A DNA stretch of 25,000 nucleotides from Trachelipus rathkii (GCA_015478945.1 JABUQX010097328.1:1-25000), one strand, 5' to 3'; counted from the stretch's first letter, positions 13,401 to 24,180 are shown. The notes: generated by a model not told the origin, from the sequence alone. Numbers and translations are program-made.

Positions 13401-13518
13401 TATTAGAACTAGGTTAAACATATATTATATACTATACTATATAATAACTACTATCTATAATATATACTACTAATACCACTAATTATATATTAATATTTAT
13501 ATTATAATTATACTTATA
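13066..13518. repeat. AT-rich, TA-interspersed sequence
   Basis: TA runs at about 13368-13400 and many short TATA words, mixed with non-repeat sequence. No gene was seen. It ends at the left terminus of the Tc1/mariner-type element. Confidence 0.5.
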
Positions 13519-13664
13519 CAGGGTGGGTATTTCTGTTTAATTACTTTCGCAAAAAATTCAATATGATATTTCCCTTGGCCGAGTAAATATAGAGATAATG
13601 ACTGGGTCAATAAACATTTCACCGAAAACGCCGTGGTTTCCAAGATACGTTAAAAGTGATGAAA
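13519..13664 (+). repeat. left terminal inverted repeat of the Tc1/mariner-type element
   Basis: Reads outward-in from CAGGGTGGG to GATGAAA. It contains the words CAAAAAATTCAATATGATAT, ACATTTCACCGAAAACGCC and GTTTCCAAGATAC. All of these recur with small changes in the reverse complement of 15169-15297. Confidence 0.88.
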
Positions 13665-13878
13665 GCTTTATGTGGACACTATCTGAATATATTTCCATTG
13701 CCGTCCCCGTGCCAGGCATCTCAACCTTTAACTAATAAGGCACAAGATATAGCCGTAGGAAAGTTGTTACTCTACCTGTTATTTACTACTAGTATCCGAT
13801 ACTCGCTCATTTATACATAATACTAGTCCGGGTCGCGTCAAGTTCTGTGTTTTCAGTGTTGCTCAAATATTTTTCAAA

Positions 13879-14990
13879 ATGAATTACAAACAAATAGTGA
13901 AATGTGCGATATGCATTTTGTTTACGTTCGTACGAACGGTAATTCATTAGTAGCAGCCATTGCGTCTCTAGGGAAGAAATCAGTACCCTAATCGTGTCAT
14001 CTCGCATCATACTATTTTTGCACGTCTCCATCAACGTATTAGAGAAACAGGAAGTTTTAAAAAAACCTTAACTATGGAAACGGGGCGACCATCGCACAGT
14101 ATCAACCTCGGCAGATGTCGAAGACACAGGTTCTCCAAGAACTTGAGGACAGTCCTACAACAAGTCCCAGAAATATTGGCTTGCATACAGACACATGTAA
14201 GTCATTCGGGAACAGTTTCAGGGTCATTGAATTTAATGCACTGGTGTCTGTACCCTATCACATCCGAACGAGTGCAGGCACTTGTACCACAGTTTTCTCC
14301 TGCAAGAAGTAGCTGTTGGTTGTCGATGGATGCAAACAGAAAATCTGCCCAGGACCATGGCCCTCACGCATTTAGTCCAAAATATTGTTCACCGATGAAG
14401 GCAATTTTTTCCAGAGGACGCCATAGTCAAACTTCCACAACAATCGAGCTATGGTTGAATGAGCAATCCACATGCAAGTACGTTTAGAGCCGCCATCAAC
14501 ACCAGTTTTTTTCATTGAATGTATGGGTCGGGATTGTTGGCGACCATTTGATAGGTCCATTCTTTTTACCATCGAGGCTTACTGGAGACGTTTATCGCCA
14601 ATTCCTTGAACATGACTTAGCCTACACTACTGGAAGACGTTCCATTACAATTAAGATCGAAAATGTATTTCATGGCACGACGGCGCTCCAGCTCATTTTC
14701 AGTTTCAGTTGGCTCGTATCTACTTCTGACCATACTGTATAATCCATCGCCGTTGGATAGGTCGAGAGGTTCCGCAGAACTTGGCCTCGGCGTGATCACC
14801 AGACCTAAAGTGGATTTTTTATATCAGAGCAACAGTTGAAAGTCAGAGAATACAGGCTCGCATCAATCGCATCTTGTACACAAATCGGCACACGCACACG
14901 GTATATTTTGAACACGTGTCCCGCCAATCAAGTGCATCGCAGGAATAGTATTGGCTGCTGGGCGGTGCTGCCATTGTTGCAGGACATTGG
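13879..14990 (+). pseudogene. Tc1/mariner-type transposase, decayed
   Basis: Reading across frames from an ATG at 13879, I see an N-terminal DNA-binding part: DMHFVYVRTNGNSLVAA (about 13908-13960) and ARLHQRIRETGSFKKTL (about 14014-14070), then METGRPSHS. The helix-turn-helix linker is represented by LQELEDSPTTSPRNIG. The catalytic core follows: ILFTDEGNF with the first DDE aspartate (14388-14399), NVWVGIVGDHLIGPFFLP and RLTGDVYRQFLEHDL (14518-14620), PTLLEDVPLQLRSKMYFM, HDGAPAHF with the second aspartate (14676-14699), RRWIGR (about 14748-14765) and SPDL (14796-14807). A C-terminal remnant with FEHV lies near 14905-14920. At least four frameshifts and several stops separate these blocks. In this family the enzyme is nuclear and cuts at TA sites. 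Conserved motif order makes the identification firm. Confidence 0.88.
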
Positions 14991-15168
14991 GGTTATAGTA
15001 CCTTAGTGCACCCATTGCTTCGTACTCCATTTCTGGTGGTGTAAGGTATTTTATTCTGTGCAGTACCATAGTAATGTTTCTTATAATTTAAATAAATTGA
15101 ATGAATTTATTAATTATACCTCTCCAAATTTAGTTTACTGTTTATTGTAACAATGATTTAAACTAGGT

Positions 15169-15297
15169 TTTCATCACTTGTATCTTTGGAAACGAGGCGT
15201 TTTTCGGTGAAATGTTTTATTTGACACATATTATCTTATATTTTTGCAAGGAATATATCATACTGAATTTTTTCGTAATATTAATGATACATGCCTG
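15169..15297 (-). repeat. right terminal inverted repeat of the Tc1/mariner-type element
   Basis: Its reverse complement reads CAGGCATGTATC at the outer end, then AAAAAATTCAGTATGATAT, ACATTTCACCGAAAAACGCC, GTTTCCAAAGATAC and GTGATGAAAA. This matches the left repeat with scattered substitutions and short indels. Confidence 0.87.
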
Positions 15298-15446
15298 TAT
15301 ATATATATATACTATATATATATATATATATAATATTATACATACTATAATATTATATATAATATATATTATATTATATAAATATACTATATTAATTATA
15401 TAATATAATTATATATATATAATATATAATGATACACCTGTATATA
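15298..15446. repeat. TA-rich tract with a duplicated transposon terminus
   Basis: TA-rich sequence begins at the transposon's right end. At 15427-15446 the words ATAATGATACACCTGTATATA nearly repeat the transposon end at 15281-15303. Just beyond, AAATTATTGTTCCTG occurs twice (15451-15465 and 15474-15488). Confidence 0.7.
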
Positions 15447-15489
15447 TAATAAATTATTGTTCCTGAATATATAAAATTATTGTTCCTGC

Positions 15490-16540
15490 TCTTTTAGCAG
15501 CAAAATGATTGATAACTTCTCCGTTTAAGTATTGTAACTATGATGAAATCTCATTATAGCCAGATTTGTTAGTTTTCCTTCCCAGCAAAATTGAGAAAGT
15601 ACGTTTTGAGCCTTTTCAGAGTAGATAAATATTTTTCTGGAGTATACAATGTGAACTACATAGATGCTAAAATCCGTAACTGTATTTTTGTAAGATTGGT
15701 AAACATGGATCTGTGACTCGCGAACTTACTCTCTAACTGGTTTGAAAAATCATCAAGAAAAGGAATAGCAATTGCTTTATTGAAACTGTTGAAACTTTCA
15801 TTATGATTGGAAAATTTTCATTGATATTTACGCGAAAATCTTTCAAAACATGCATCACATTTTCAAATTGATTAAGAGCAGTTCCTGTCACTAATAATGG
15901 ATACTGAAATGTAGTAAATCAGGGAGGAATGAAGAAGAACAAAGTTTAAATGGTTATTAAAAATAAACCTATTCGATCGTGATTGCAGAATTCAAGAGAT
16001 TTGAGGTTTTTGAAGAAGGTTTGATATCTTGATCCATTTCAAGCTCCTTTAAAGCTTTAACAATTGCTTTAAAAACTTCTCTAAATCTAGACAATCCATC
16101 GTAACTTTCTACCCCACTTTGTATAGCATATTCGTGCAAGTTTTGTTCAGTTTGTCTCTTGGAAAAAATCTCCCATTTTTTCCATTAAAATATTTCCACA
16201 TTGGTAAACTAACGTAATGTCCAGCTGTTTTCACTGTGACAATAAAGTTTTTATTGTGTTGTAATCTATATGAATGTCAACAGCAATGAACACACAATGC
16301 AACAAGATATTTTCGACAGTTTGAACACTTCTACACAAAACTTATCTTCATAGCTGCTGCACCATCATGTCGTTGTTCAATCAGAAAGTCACTATTTATT
16401 TCAACTATTGTAGTTATTTCTTTCACAAGAGATTCTCCTTTTGTGCATTCAATGGCCACTAAACCTATAAGAACTCTTCACGATCCACAAATATGTTTTC
16501 CTCATTTCTATTAATATATACTCTTAATTTGCTCTGATTA
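15490..16540 (-). pseudogene. hAT-superfamily transposase (DUF4371 / zinc-finger MYM-like), decayed
   Basis: On the minus strand, from high to low coordinates, I read NIFVDREEFL (about 16465-16500), then, after a frameshift, GLVAIECTKGESLVKEI (about 16405-16460). HDGAAAMK (16346-16369) is the counterpart of the YDGAAAM signature in the RNase H-like core of DUF4371-type hAT transposases. Next come ALCVHCC (about 16285-16305), ALKELEMDQDIKPSSKTS (about 15995-16060) and NKAIAIPFLDDFSNQLESKF (about 15725-15790). The N-terminal zinc finger and the C-terminal dimerisation domain were not found, and frames shift repeatedly. The normal enzyme would recognise hAT ends and produce 8-bp duplications. 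A probable matching terminus lies at 16611-16669. The family call is good; the exact boundaries are approximate. Confidence 0.75.
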
Positions 16541-16610
16541 CTATTTTTATTATTCTTATAAATTAAAATTAAGAGAGTAAAGTCATAAAAAATATTGATA
16601 GTTAAAATAA

Positions 16611-16665
16611 TTTTGGTTGGGTTCTGACTCCCATCAATCCCCCTCAAACCCCGCTGGCAACGATC

Positions 16666-16669
<4 letters not shown>
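16611..16669 (-). mobile_element. probable hAT-type terminus
   Basis: Read on the minus strand it begins near CGTTGCCAGCGGGGTTTGAG and continues GGGGATTGATGGGAGTCAGAACCC. This resembles the CGTAGCCAGGGGGG ends of many invertebrate hAT-type elements. It lies about 80 bp upstream of the decayed hAT transposase in the same orientation and directly touches a (TA)n array, so it is plausibly that element's 5' end. Confidence 0.5.
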
Positions 16670-16763
<94 letters not shown>

Positions 16764-16795
16764 TATTATATGTAATATATTTATATATATGTATA
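16670..16795. repeat. (TA)n microsatellite
   Basis: A near-perfect TA array at about 16670-16756, then degenerate TA words. It begins immediately at the hAT-like terminus. Confidence 0.95.
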
Positions 16796-16854
16796 AAAAA
16801 ATATAAGGAAATCATGTCAAAAAAAAAACCATAGTTGTTCTTTGTTACTATAAT

Positions 16855-18075
<1,221 letters not shown>

Positions 18076-18149
18076 ATAATATATATATGCTCTAATATAT
18101 ATATATATATCCAATTGCCTTAGTATCTCTTAATTACAACTTATTTCAC

Positions 18150-19763
18150 AATTTTCGAGTTTGTGCCTATATAAATATTAACATTCCTGTAACACGTCTC
18201 GAAAACCTTGAATCTCCTAACTTTGATATTATGTGGCTTAAGATCTTTCTTCCTACTACAATAGTATCTTGTGTTTCTGTTAATGGAACAGATGTTCCAT
18301 TTTTTCTGAATATTTTATTACTTCTCACGAGACTATTACTTCTCATCCAAATACAGAGGTGCTCTACTTAGAGGACTCTAACCCTTGTAACTATCCTCCT
18401 ACAGCTCTTACTTGTATTTTGTCTGAAACCTTTAAAATTCTCTTCAACTCTCATTTTCTGGATCATTTGGAATCTCATTCCCTTTTATCAGATCATCAGT
18501 ATGGCTTTCGACGCTCGAGGTCAACTGGCGTGAGTCTTTCCTATCTCACTGGTTTTTGGTCTTCTGCCCATAGGGACTATGGGTATTCTTTTATGGTAGC
18601 GCTTGACATATCGAAAGTCTTCGATAAGGTATGGCATGCTTCACTACTCTCTAAGTTCCCCTCCTTTGAGTTTTGTCATTCTCTTTGCTTACCAATGTCC
18701 AGCTTTCTCTTAGGTCATTCCATATCGTCACTTGTCGATGGAACGACCTCGCCTTCTTTTCCTGTTAATTATGGTGTTCCTAAAGGTTCTGATCTATCTC
18801 CATCCAACTTTATTCCTACTTTCATTAACAATTTTTTTCAGCTGCACTTCTAACTCTGTTCATTTTTACGTCAATTACTCAACTCTACATTCTTCCACTC
18901 ATTTTAAATCTGCTCTCTTTTGCATCTTGAGTGGCTTCTCGACTTCAGCTTTCCGACTCTGGATAGTATTTCTCGGTGGAGTCGCCTCAAACCTTGAAAA
19001 ATTCAACTCCTTCACATCTTACTCTCAAAAATACCTCTCAACATTTCTATCCTCTTCAACGGCTCTCCCGTCTCACCTGTGAACAACAACATAAACATTC
19101 TTGGTCTGAGCATAAACAATAAACTATATTGGAAACCTCATATCACAAAGATTGCTAAGGTGACTTCAAAGAAGCTGGGAGTTATGTTCAGGTTGCGATA
19201 ATTTTTTTCTTCCGAACAGTTACTCCAATTATATAAGGATCTTATCCGCCCTTGTATGGAGTACTATTCTCATATTTTGGTGGACTCCGGCTCCACAATT
19301 CCATTTTATAGGGTTGAGTTTAAGACTAAAATATTAATAAACTGTCCCCTACTTTCAAACTCTTCTGACCCTCTATCTCTGCGACGTGACGTTGGTGCTC
19401 TATCTCTTTACTATAGGTATTACAAAGGCAGGTGCTCGAGGGAGTTGACATTGGCCTTTCTCCACCATTGCGTCACCCTCGTAGTAGGTGATACCCTGTT
19501 TTCTCATAGATATTGTGTAAATATTGAGAACCAAAGGCTTGTTCGTTGTGGTACCTTCTATTTTCCTGTCAACCATCTTCTGTGGAACTCCCTATCATCA
19601 TCTATTTTCCCTGCTGCATTTAATCTCTCTCTTTAAGACATCCGTTTGCCATCACCTATGAAATTTGCACTAGGTTTGGGATTTGGTAGGTTTTCCCTGA
19701 TTCCCTTGTTTTATAATTCTGCCCCCTCCTTCAAAAGGGCATGGCCCGTGATTAGTGGTTACA

Positions 19764-19812
<49 letters not shown>
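18150..19812 (+). pseudogene. Jockey-like LINE, internally deleted, with poly(A) tail
   Basis: An endonuclease (EEP) remnant comes first: INIPVTRLENLESPNFDI and MWLKIFLPTTIVSC (about 18170-18275), then EVLYLEDSN (about 18353-18379), equivalent to the LGDFNV motif. The frame then jumps straight into RT sequence: LTCILSETFKILFNSHFLDH and SDHQYGFRRSRSTG (about 18395-18525). RT motif A is ALDISKVFDKVWH (18599-18637). Motif B is VNYGVPKGSDLSP (about 18760-18805). A frameshift near 18830 precedes the catalytic box, which reads YVNYS (18867-18881) in place of the expected YADDS. Downstream are INILGLSINNKLYWKPHITK (about 19090-19150) and a C-terminal domain with SSEQLLQLYKDLIRPCMEYY (about 19205-19265) and WNSLSSSIFPAAFN (about 19580-19625). 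It ends in (CA)n plus A36. The copy is dead: a missing middle, a frameshift, a stop at 19200-19202 and lost catalytic aspartates. Confidence 0.88.
19761..19812 (+). repeat. (AC)n plus poly(A) tail of the LINE
   Basis: An (AC)8 run at 19761-19776 is followed by 36 adenines (19777-19812). This marks the 3' end of the retrotransposed copy and confirms the + orientation. Confidence 0.9.
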
Positions 19813-19814
<2 letters not shown>

Positions 19815-20587
19815 TGATACTGCAGCAAATTTTACTTTCACGGAAAGATAAAGGGACACCCATATTTATTATTCAGTCCCTTCCGCTTGTGCTTTAAGCA
19901 AAAGAATAAAAGAAGCTTTATAGCTGCACTAGAAGGGATGGATATATTAAATTTTATAAACATTTTCCCCATAAAATTTTTTTTTTTAGAAAGAAGCAAT
20001 ATTTGTTTGCTTTTTTTGGGTGGTAATTCATCCAAAATGTTTTTCTAACTTTCGACTTCTTTTTTAATATCATTTTAATCTTTTCATCCATTATTATCCT
20101 CCATTAGAAATCCTCCTCGTCTGTTTATGTTTTTATCTTCTTAACGTCCAGCTTCGCTGCTGCATTACTCATGATTATCGTTATAGGTCTTCCTACTGCG
20201 ATTGATATAGGTTGCTGGCATTCCTCCTGATTTCTTCCTCAATCTTCCTTCCTCTTCCACGATTCTTCAGGAATTAAGTCTTGCCAAAGAGTAAGCTTAA
20301 ATTGCATTCGGAGCAGTGGACATAATGCAATATAACATTTCTTATGTCGAAATCATTTTCCTGAGTATCAAAAAGAGGACCCTTTCGTGTTAGCCTGCTT
20401 GCAACCTCACTGTTCTCTCGTACACAAGCATAAGATTTTTTTTGGTTCTGACTAAGAAGCTGAAGATTTTTTTAAAAGTAGTTTCGTGATCTTCTTGCTA
20501 GAAGAGATATTCTTTAGTTGAGAAAGACATTGTCTGTTTTCATTCGATCCACATCTTCCTTTGGTCACTTTCTGTTCAAAACTATGC
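19813..20587. other. unrecognised spacer
   Basis: No supported gene. The minus strand has short charged, Lys/Glu-rich open segments (for example around 20040-20290) that could be remnants of a retroelement, but no motif was firm enough to name. Homopolymer T runs are common. Confidence 0.35.
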
Positions 20588-21028
20588 AGTCCGATATGGG
20601 CGGATAACTAGATGAGGTATCTCCTACTCTTTCTTTTATTTTAGACCGCCCTAAGTTTAATAAAACTCATATAAACACATCATATTAAAGATGCCAAATT
20701 CGCTAGCTATGTTAAAATATTGCTGACGTTTCGCAGCATTACCTAACATATTAGGCATTCATTCCCATATATGTGTATATTTTTTGGTTTAACTCGATAA
20801 TTTTAAACAAACAAGTATACTAGTACACATCATAGGAAAAGATTCCAGATTGGCTAGGTAATGCTGGGAAATGTCAGCAATAATTTTGACCATAAGGCTG
20901 GCGAATTCTGCCATCTATTTTTCGCTTTTGATGTGTTCATTTGTAAATTAAAAAATTAGGTGGTATGAGAAAATAAGCAATAACGGTATGTTTATTACTC
21001 ATCTAGTTTATTCTTTACCTATCTTGTG
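20588..21028. repeat. long imperfect palindrome, candidate foldback/MITE element
   Basis: Two arms of about 200-220 bp are imperfect reverse complements centred near 20800-20807. Matching words in the left arm and in the reverse complement of the right arm include TAACTAGATGAG and TAAACTAGATGAG at the outer ends, CATATAAACACATCA and AAATGAACACATCA, TATTGCTGACGTTTCGCAGC and TATTGCTGACATTTCCCAGC, and CATTACCTA in both. Similarity continues to the centre (GTTTAA at 20787-20792, TTAAAC at 20803-20808), leaving almost no loop. No coding capacity was seen. Divergence between arms suggests age. It lies between two LINE remnants, and no target duplication was identified. Confidence 0.75.
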
Positions 21029-21149
21029 CAAATCATGGCTCTGAGTTAGAAAGCCATTTTCCCCATCTCTACTCCACATTCAACCTATGTCTAGGCCTTT
21101 CTTACATTTCACTATCTCTCTCCTTAACATCACCGTCTCGGTTTAGGGA

Positions 21150-22735
21150 TCTTCTTAAAAGTTTGCACTTTCATTATTGTCCCTCTTTAGTGGTTATCAC
21201 TTTTTTATCTTCTCCCTTCATCTTGGATGCCCAATCCTGTATCCTGTTCCCAGGCAAAAACATTTTTGTCATTTATTGTTATACTTTTTCCTGTAATCCT
21301 CATCTAGCAGCAGTTTCCGCCATCCAAAGCCAAATAAGTTCCCTTCTTCGCCTTTTCGTTCGTTAAATACCTTATCACCCACCTCCCTTCCTTCTAAATT
21401 CTTGTTTTTTTCCACTATCAAGAATTCCACCTCATTTCTTCCTCCACTTTTTCTCTTCTAAGTTTACAGACTTGTATTACCCTGCTTTTAGCTTTTCTTC
21501 TATCTTCTATCATTTTCCAAGTCCCTCCGGAGTTTTCCAATCATTCTTTCTTTTCTCAAACATAACCTAATTGTTCTTCCGCAACTCCCAAAAGAAGATT
21601 AGGACTTGCCATATTCATTTTTACTACTGTTCCACTACTCCATTACTCTCCTCTCCCTCTGTATTTTCTTCTTGCAGCATCTTAAATATATTTCTCAGGC
21701 TCAATTTGGTTGTTAATGGGCTATTTTTAGGAATTTTAAGTCTTTGACCTCCACAATTCTCAACCTTTTTTTCCTGTATAATTTACTGCAACTTCTACTT
21801 AGTTTGATCTTAATAGCTGTTATTTTCAAATGATGGTCACTTGCTATGTCAATCCTCTCTTCTATCTCACATCTGTCAAAGATGTTCTCTATCCCTTTCT
21901 AATAGAATAATGGTCTATCTGGTTCTGTGTTCTCCGATCTTGAGACGACTATTTGACCTTGTAACATTTTTTTTGTGGGAACAACTTAAAATCAATCACC
22001 AGATCAAACTTCAACCAGAAATCTACAAACCGTTGTCAATTAATGTTTCTTTCCCCAATCTCCATGTCCACCCATTGCTTTCGAATGATTACTATTACCT
22101 GCTCCAACCTTGGGCGCTAATATCTAGTATAACGATCAGGATATTATTCAACCACCCCCCCATTCAACCTCTCGTAAAATTCTTCCTGTACTTCCTTTTC
22201 TACCGTTTTTATAGGAACATAACATATTGTATAACCGCCACTGGTCTTACTTTGGTCTTAAAGCTTGTTTGCACTAATTATTCATGCTGAGACCAGCTCC
22301 TATTCCATCATCCTATCCACCATTTCTTCTCTAATTACAAATCCAACCCAACTTCTGTACTCCTCTCCCTTGATCCTCACCCCCAGTGAACTAAAACTTC
22401 CATCCTGGTCCCACCATCATCTCATCCCTTCCATCCCATCTAACCTCACTCAACCCCATAAATCTTACCCTGTATCTCTCTGCTTCCTTCGCCACTTGAT
22501 GTAACCTTGATGTTCAAAAAGTGTCTCTATTTTCAAAAGTCCATTTCCGAGCTGTTTTCACGCGTGGGTTCGTTAACAAAAAGTCAGTTCGGTTTATCTA
22601 AAAGTTACTTTCATAATCATTTGTTTTAGGCTTTGTGAGTGATTAGTTCGCCTAACCGATCCCATTGGTGAGGTTGCCACTTTAAGCAGGAGACCCCCTA
22701 TCAGCCACCTGGGAACATACCCTATAGGGCACCAA
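21150..22735 (-). pseudogene. LINE endonuclease fragment (craniofacial development protein 2-like)
   Basis: On the minus strand the order of blocks is as follows. A 5'-UTR-like segment contains GGGGGTCTCCTGC (about 22684-22696). Next is a remnant of NVRTLFE. QVAKEAERYRVRFMGLSEVRW spans about 22435-22498. Then come VEKEVQEEFYERLN (about 22168-22212), ILIVILDISAQ, corresponding to the MGDMNAKVG motif (about 22110-22145), and DRRTQNQIDHYSI (about 21910-21950). IENIFDRCEIEERIDIASDHH holds the catalytic SDHH (about 21840-21895). After these are LGVAEEQLGYV (about 21565-21600) and WKMIEDRRKAKSRVIQVCKL (about 21460-21520). These are the endonuclease and linker of an RTE-like LINE family widely annotated as craniofacial development protein 2-like. 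The RT domain was not found. Frameshifts and stops separate the blocks. Confidence 0.8.
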
Positions 22736-22792
22736 CATATGGGAATTTAATTTTGATATAATACATGCATAAGTTTTCAATATCAAACTTCG

Positions 22793-22989
22793 TAGTGGCG
22801 TACGCAGGGAGGGAGGACTGAGGAGCTACAGTATACCCCTCCCAAAATTTTTATACAATTAAAATTTTATCAAATTTTTCAAATAAAATCAATAAAAAAT
22901 GAACAAGTAGTAAAAAAAATCGGTATAGTAATAGTCCCCTCCCCCCCCCCCCAAAAAAAAAAAATCCTGCATGCGCCAGTGCGCCAGTG
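22793..22989. mobile_element. short hAT-type MITE
   Basis: The left end reads TAGTGGCGTACGCAGGGAGG. The right end on the opposite strand reads CACTGGCGCACTGGCGCATG, then CAGGATTTTTTTTT and a G run. Elements with CAGTGGCGTA(C)GC ends and G/C-run subterminal sequence are common non-autonomous hAT-like repeats in invertebrates. The right terminus contains a short tandem duplication (GCGCCAGT twice, 22973-22988), so the end could be eight bases earlier. There is no coding capacity. Confidence 0.7.
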
Positions 22990-23012
22990 TCATACTATAT
23001 ATTATGCGCATG

Positions 23013-23045
23013 CATGTGCGTAGCCAGGATTTCAATTATGAGTAA
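23013..23045 (+). mobile_element. fragment of a second hAT-like terminus
   Basis: GTGCGTAGCCAGGATTTC (23016-23033) matches the usual left end of the same broad class of elements. It has no partner end; after about 20 more bases a TA array begins. Confidence 0.55.
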
Positions 23046-23064
23046 AAAATTTCTTGTGAGTTTA

Positions 23065-23066
23065 TT

Positions 23067-23104
<38 letters not shown>

Positions 23105-23133
23105 ATAGTATATATATATTATATATATATATT

Positions 23134-23167
<34 letters not shown>

Positions 23168-23177
23168 AATATATATA

Positions 23178-23222
<45 letters not shown>

Positions 23223-23375
23223 TATATATATTATAATATATATTATATAGATTAAATCTATTTATATATATATTATATATATAATAATATTAATATATAA
23301 CATATATATGTATATATATTATATTATATATATATATATATATATAAAATATATATATATAAAATGATTGTTTTT
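23065..23375. repeat. TA-rich microsatellite region
   Basis: Imperfect (TA)n with phase switches and small interruptions. Less regular TA words continue to about 23450. Confidence 0.92.
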
Positions 23376-23501
23376 CTATTTAAAAATTTATATATTATAT
23401 TATATATTATTATATATATAAATAATATGTTATATATTATATATATATATGAGCTTCAATGTATAACATCCACCCAATATTATATATATGTGGCAACTGT
23501 A

Positions 23502-23540
<39 letters not shown>
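23502..23540. repeat. (TA)n microsatellite
   Basis: A clean TA run of roughly 38 bp, separated from the previous field by about 50 bp of mixed sequence. Confidence 0.9.
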
Positions 23541-23543
<3 letters not shown>

Positions 23544-23973
23544 AAAGAAAGATTTATGCAAAGCGAGTTTTCGCGAATCTTCATTGGTCTTAATAGCACT
23601 TCTTCCAACTTCTTCCTGTTCTCTTCTCCAGCACCATTTTTATGTAAAAGCTTGCATATAAATTACCTTGAGATGGCTTTCAGACTATGGTTGATCTTAA
23701 TCAGGTTTTAACTCTTTGCAATATACTAACTGATCTATCAGATGATGCCCGGTGTACACAGTTGAGCTTGTGACAATGTGCAGAGCATGTTGCCTAGCTG
23801 GAAAGAAAATCTCTGTCTTTTACCACCTATGCAAGTTCCAATTCTTTTAGTTCTTGTTTTAATTTTTATTTATTCTTTCAGAGTCTGCGTCATAGTTTAG
23901 CTTCATTATCAAAATTGCTAAAATATTATAATAATCACAAAAACATTACTTTTTGTCTCTAAAAAATTCCAAA
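23541..23973. other. unrecognised unique-looking sequence
   Basis: Balanced composition, no simple repeats and no recognised gene. A pyrimidine-rich stretch ending TTCTTTCAG at 23873-23881 looks like a splice acceptor, but this is weak evidence alone. Confidence 0.35.
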
Positions 23974-24180
23974 ATGGTGTTCAACATTATAAAGGTCCTA
24001 CGGTACGGCTGTGGTGGCAAGAGTGAAAAAGAGGGTAAATTTTCATCAGAAAATAGCTACTCTAGTAAAATAAATAAGGGTTGTAAGTTAGAGATAAAGA
24101 ACACGGGTTTCCAGAATTCTCTACATGAAACTGGGCGGTTCGAGCGGTGCTATTATTATCCTACGATTCTTTGCATATGT
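23974..24180 (+). CDS. weak candidate exon, unknown protein
   Basis: An ATG at 23974 in good start context (CCAAAATGG) opens a frame of about 100 codons. It begins MVFNIIKVLRYGCGGKSEKE and is followed by Ser- and Lys-rich residues and GRFERCYYYPTILCIC. At 24179-24184 the sequence GTAAGT matches the consensus splice donor, so coding sequence could end there. Without a donor the frame runs to TAA at 24277-24279. No domain, signal peptide or membrane segment is evident and no second exon was found. Composition is more balanced than the AT-rich frames elsewhere. It may be a first coding exon, an old transposon piece, or chance. Confidence 0.2.

Larger units (their letters stand above)
13519..15297 (+). 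mobile_element. near-complete Tc1/mariner-superfamily DNA transposon
   Basis: The element starts CAGGGTGGGTATTT just after a TA and ends ...CATGCCTG just before a TA, giving about 1,779 bp with a TA target site. That site is uninformative here because the flanks are TA-rich. Long imperfect terminal inverted repeats frame a single decayed transposase. Structure and transposase motifs agree: two long inverted repeats, one ORF, and DDE motifs of the IS630-Tc1-mariner superfamily. The transposase has frameshifts and stops, so this copy cannot make its own enzyme, but the inverted repeats look largely preserved. The left end is firm. The right end has a second near-copy of its last bases further out (15427-15442), so it is slightly less certain. 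Confidence 0.85.

Noticed and set aside
14372..15069. Minus-strand frames over the Tc1/mariner-type element (also 13807-14034)
   Set aside because: They are antisense to the transposase, whose DDE motifs lie on the plus strand.
13517..15299. TA target-site duplication as proof of the element's ends
   Set aside because: TA flanks are present, but the surroundings are TA-rich, so they carry no weight. The ends rest on the inverted repeats.
21841..22504. Plus-strand open frames at 21841-22290 and 22265-22504
   Set aside because: They lie antisense to the minus-strand LINE endonuclease, whose motifs explain the region.
24125..24150. GGTTCGA word resembling a tRNA T-loop
   Set aside because: No acceptor stem, anticodon arm or D-arm can be placed around it.
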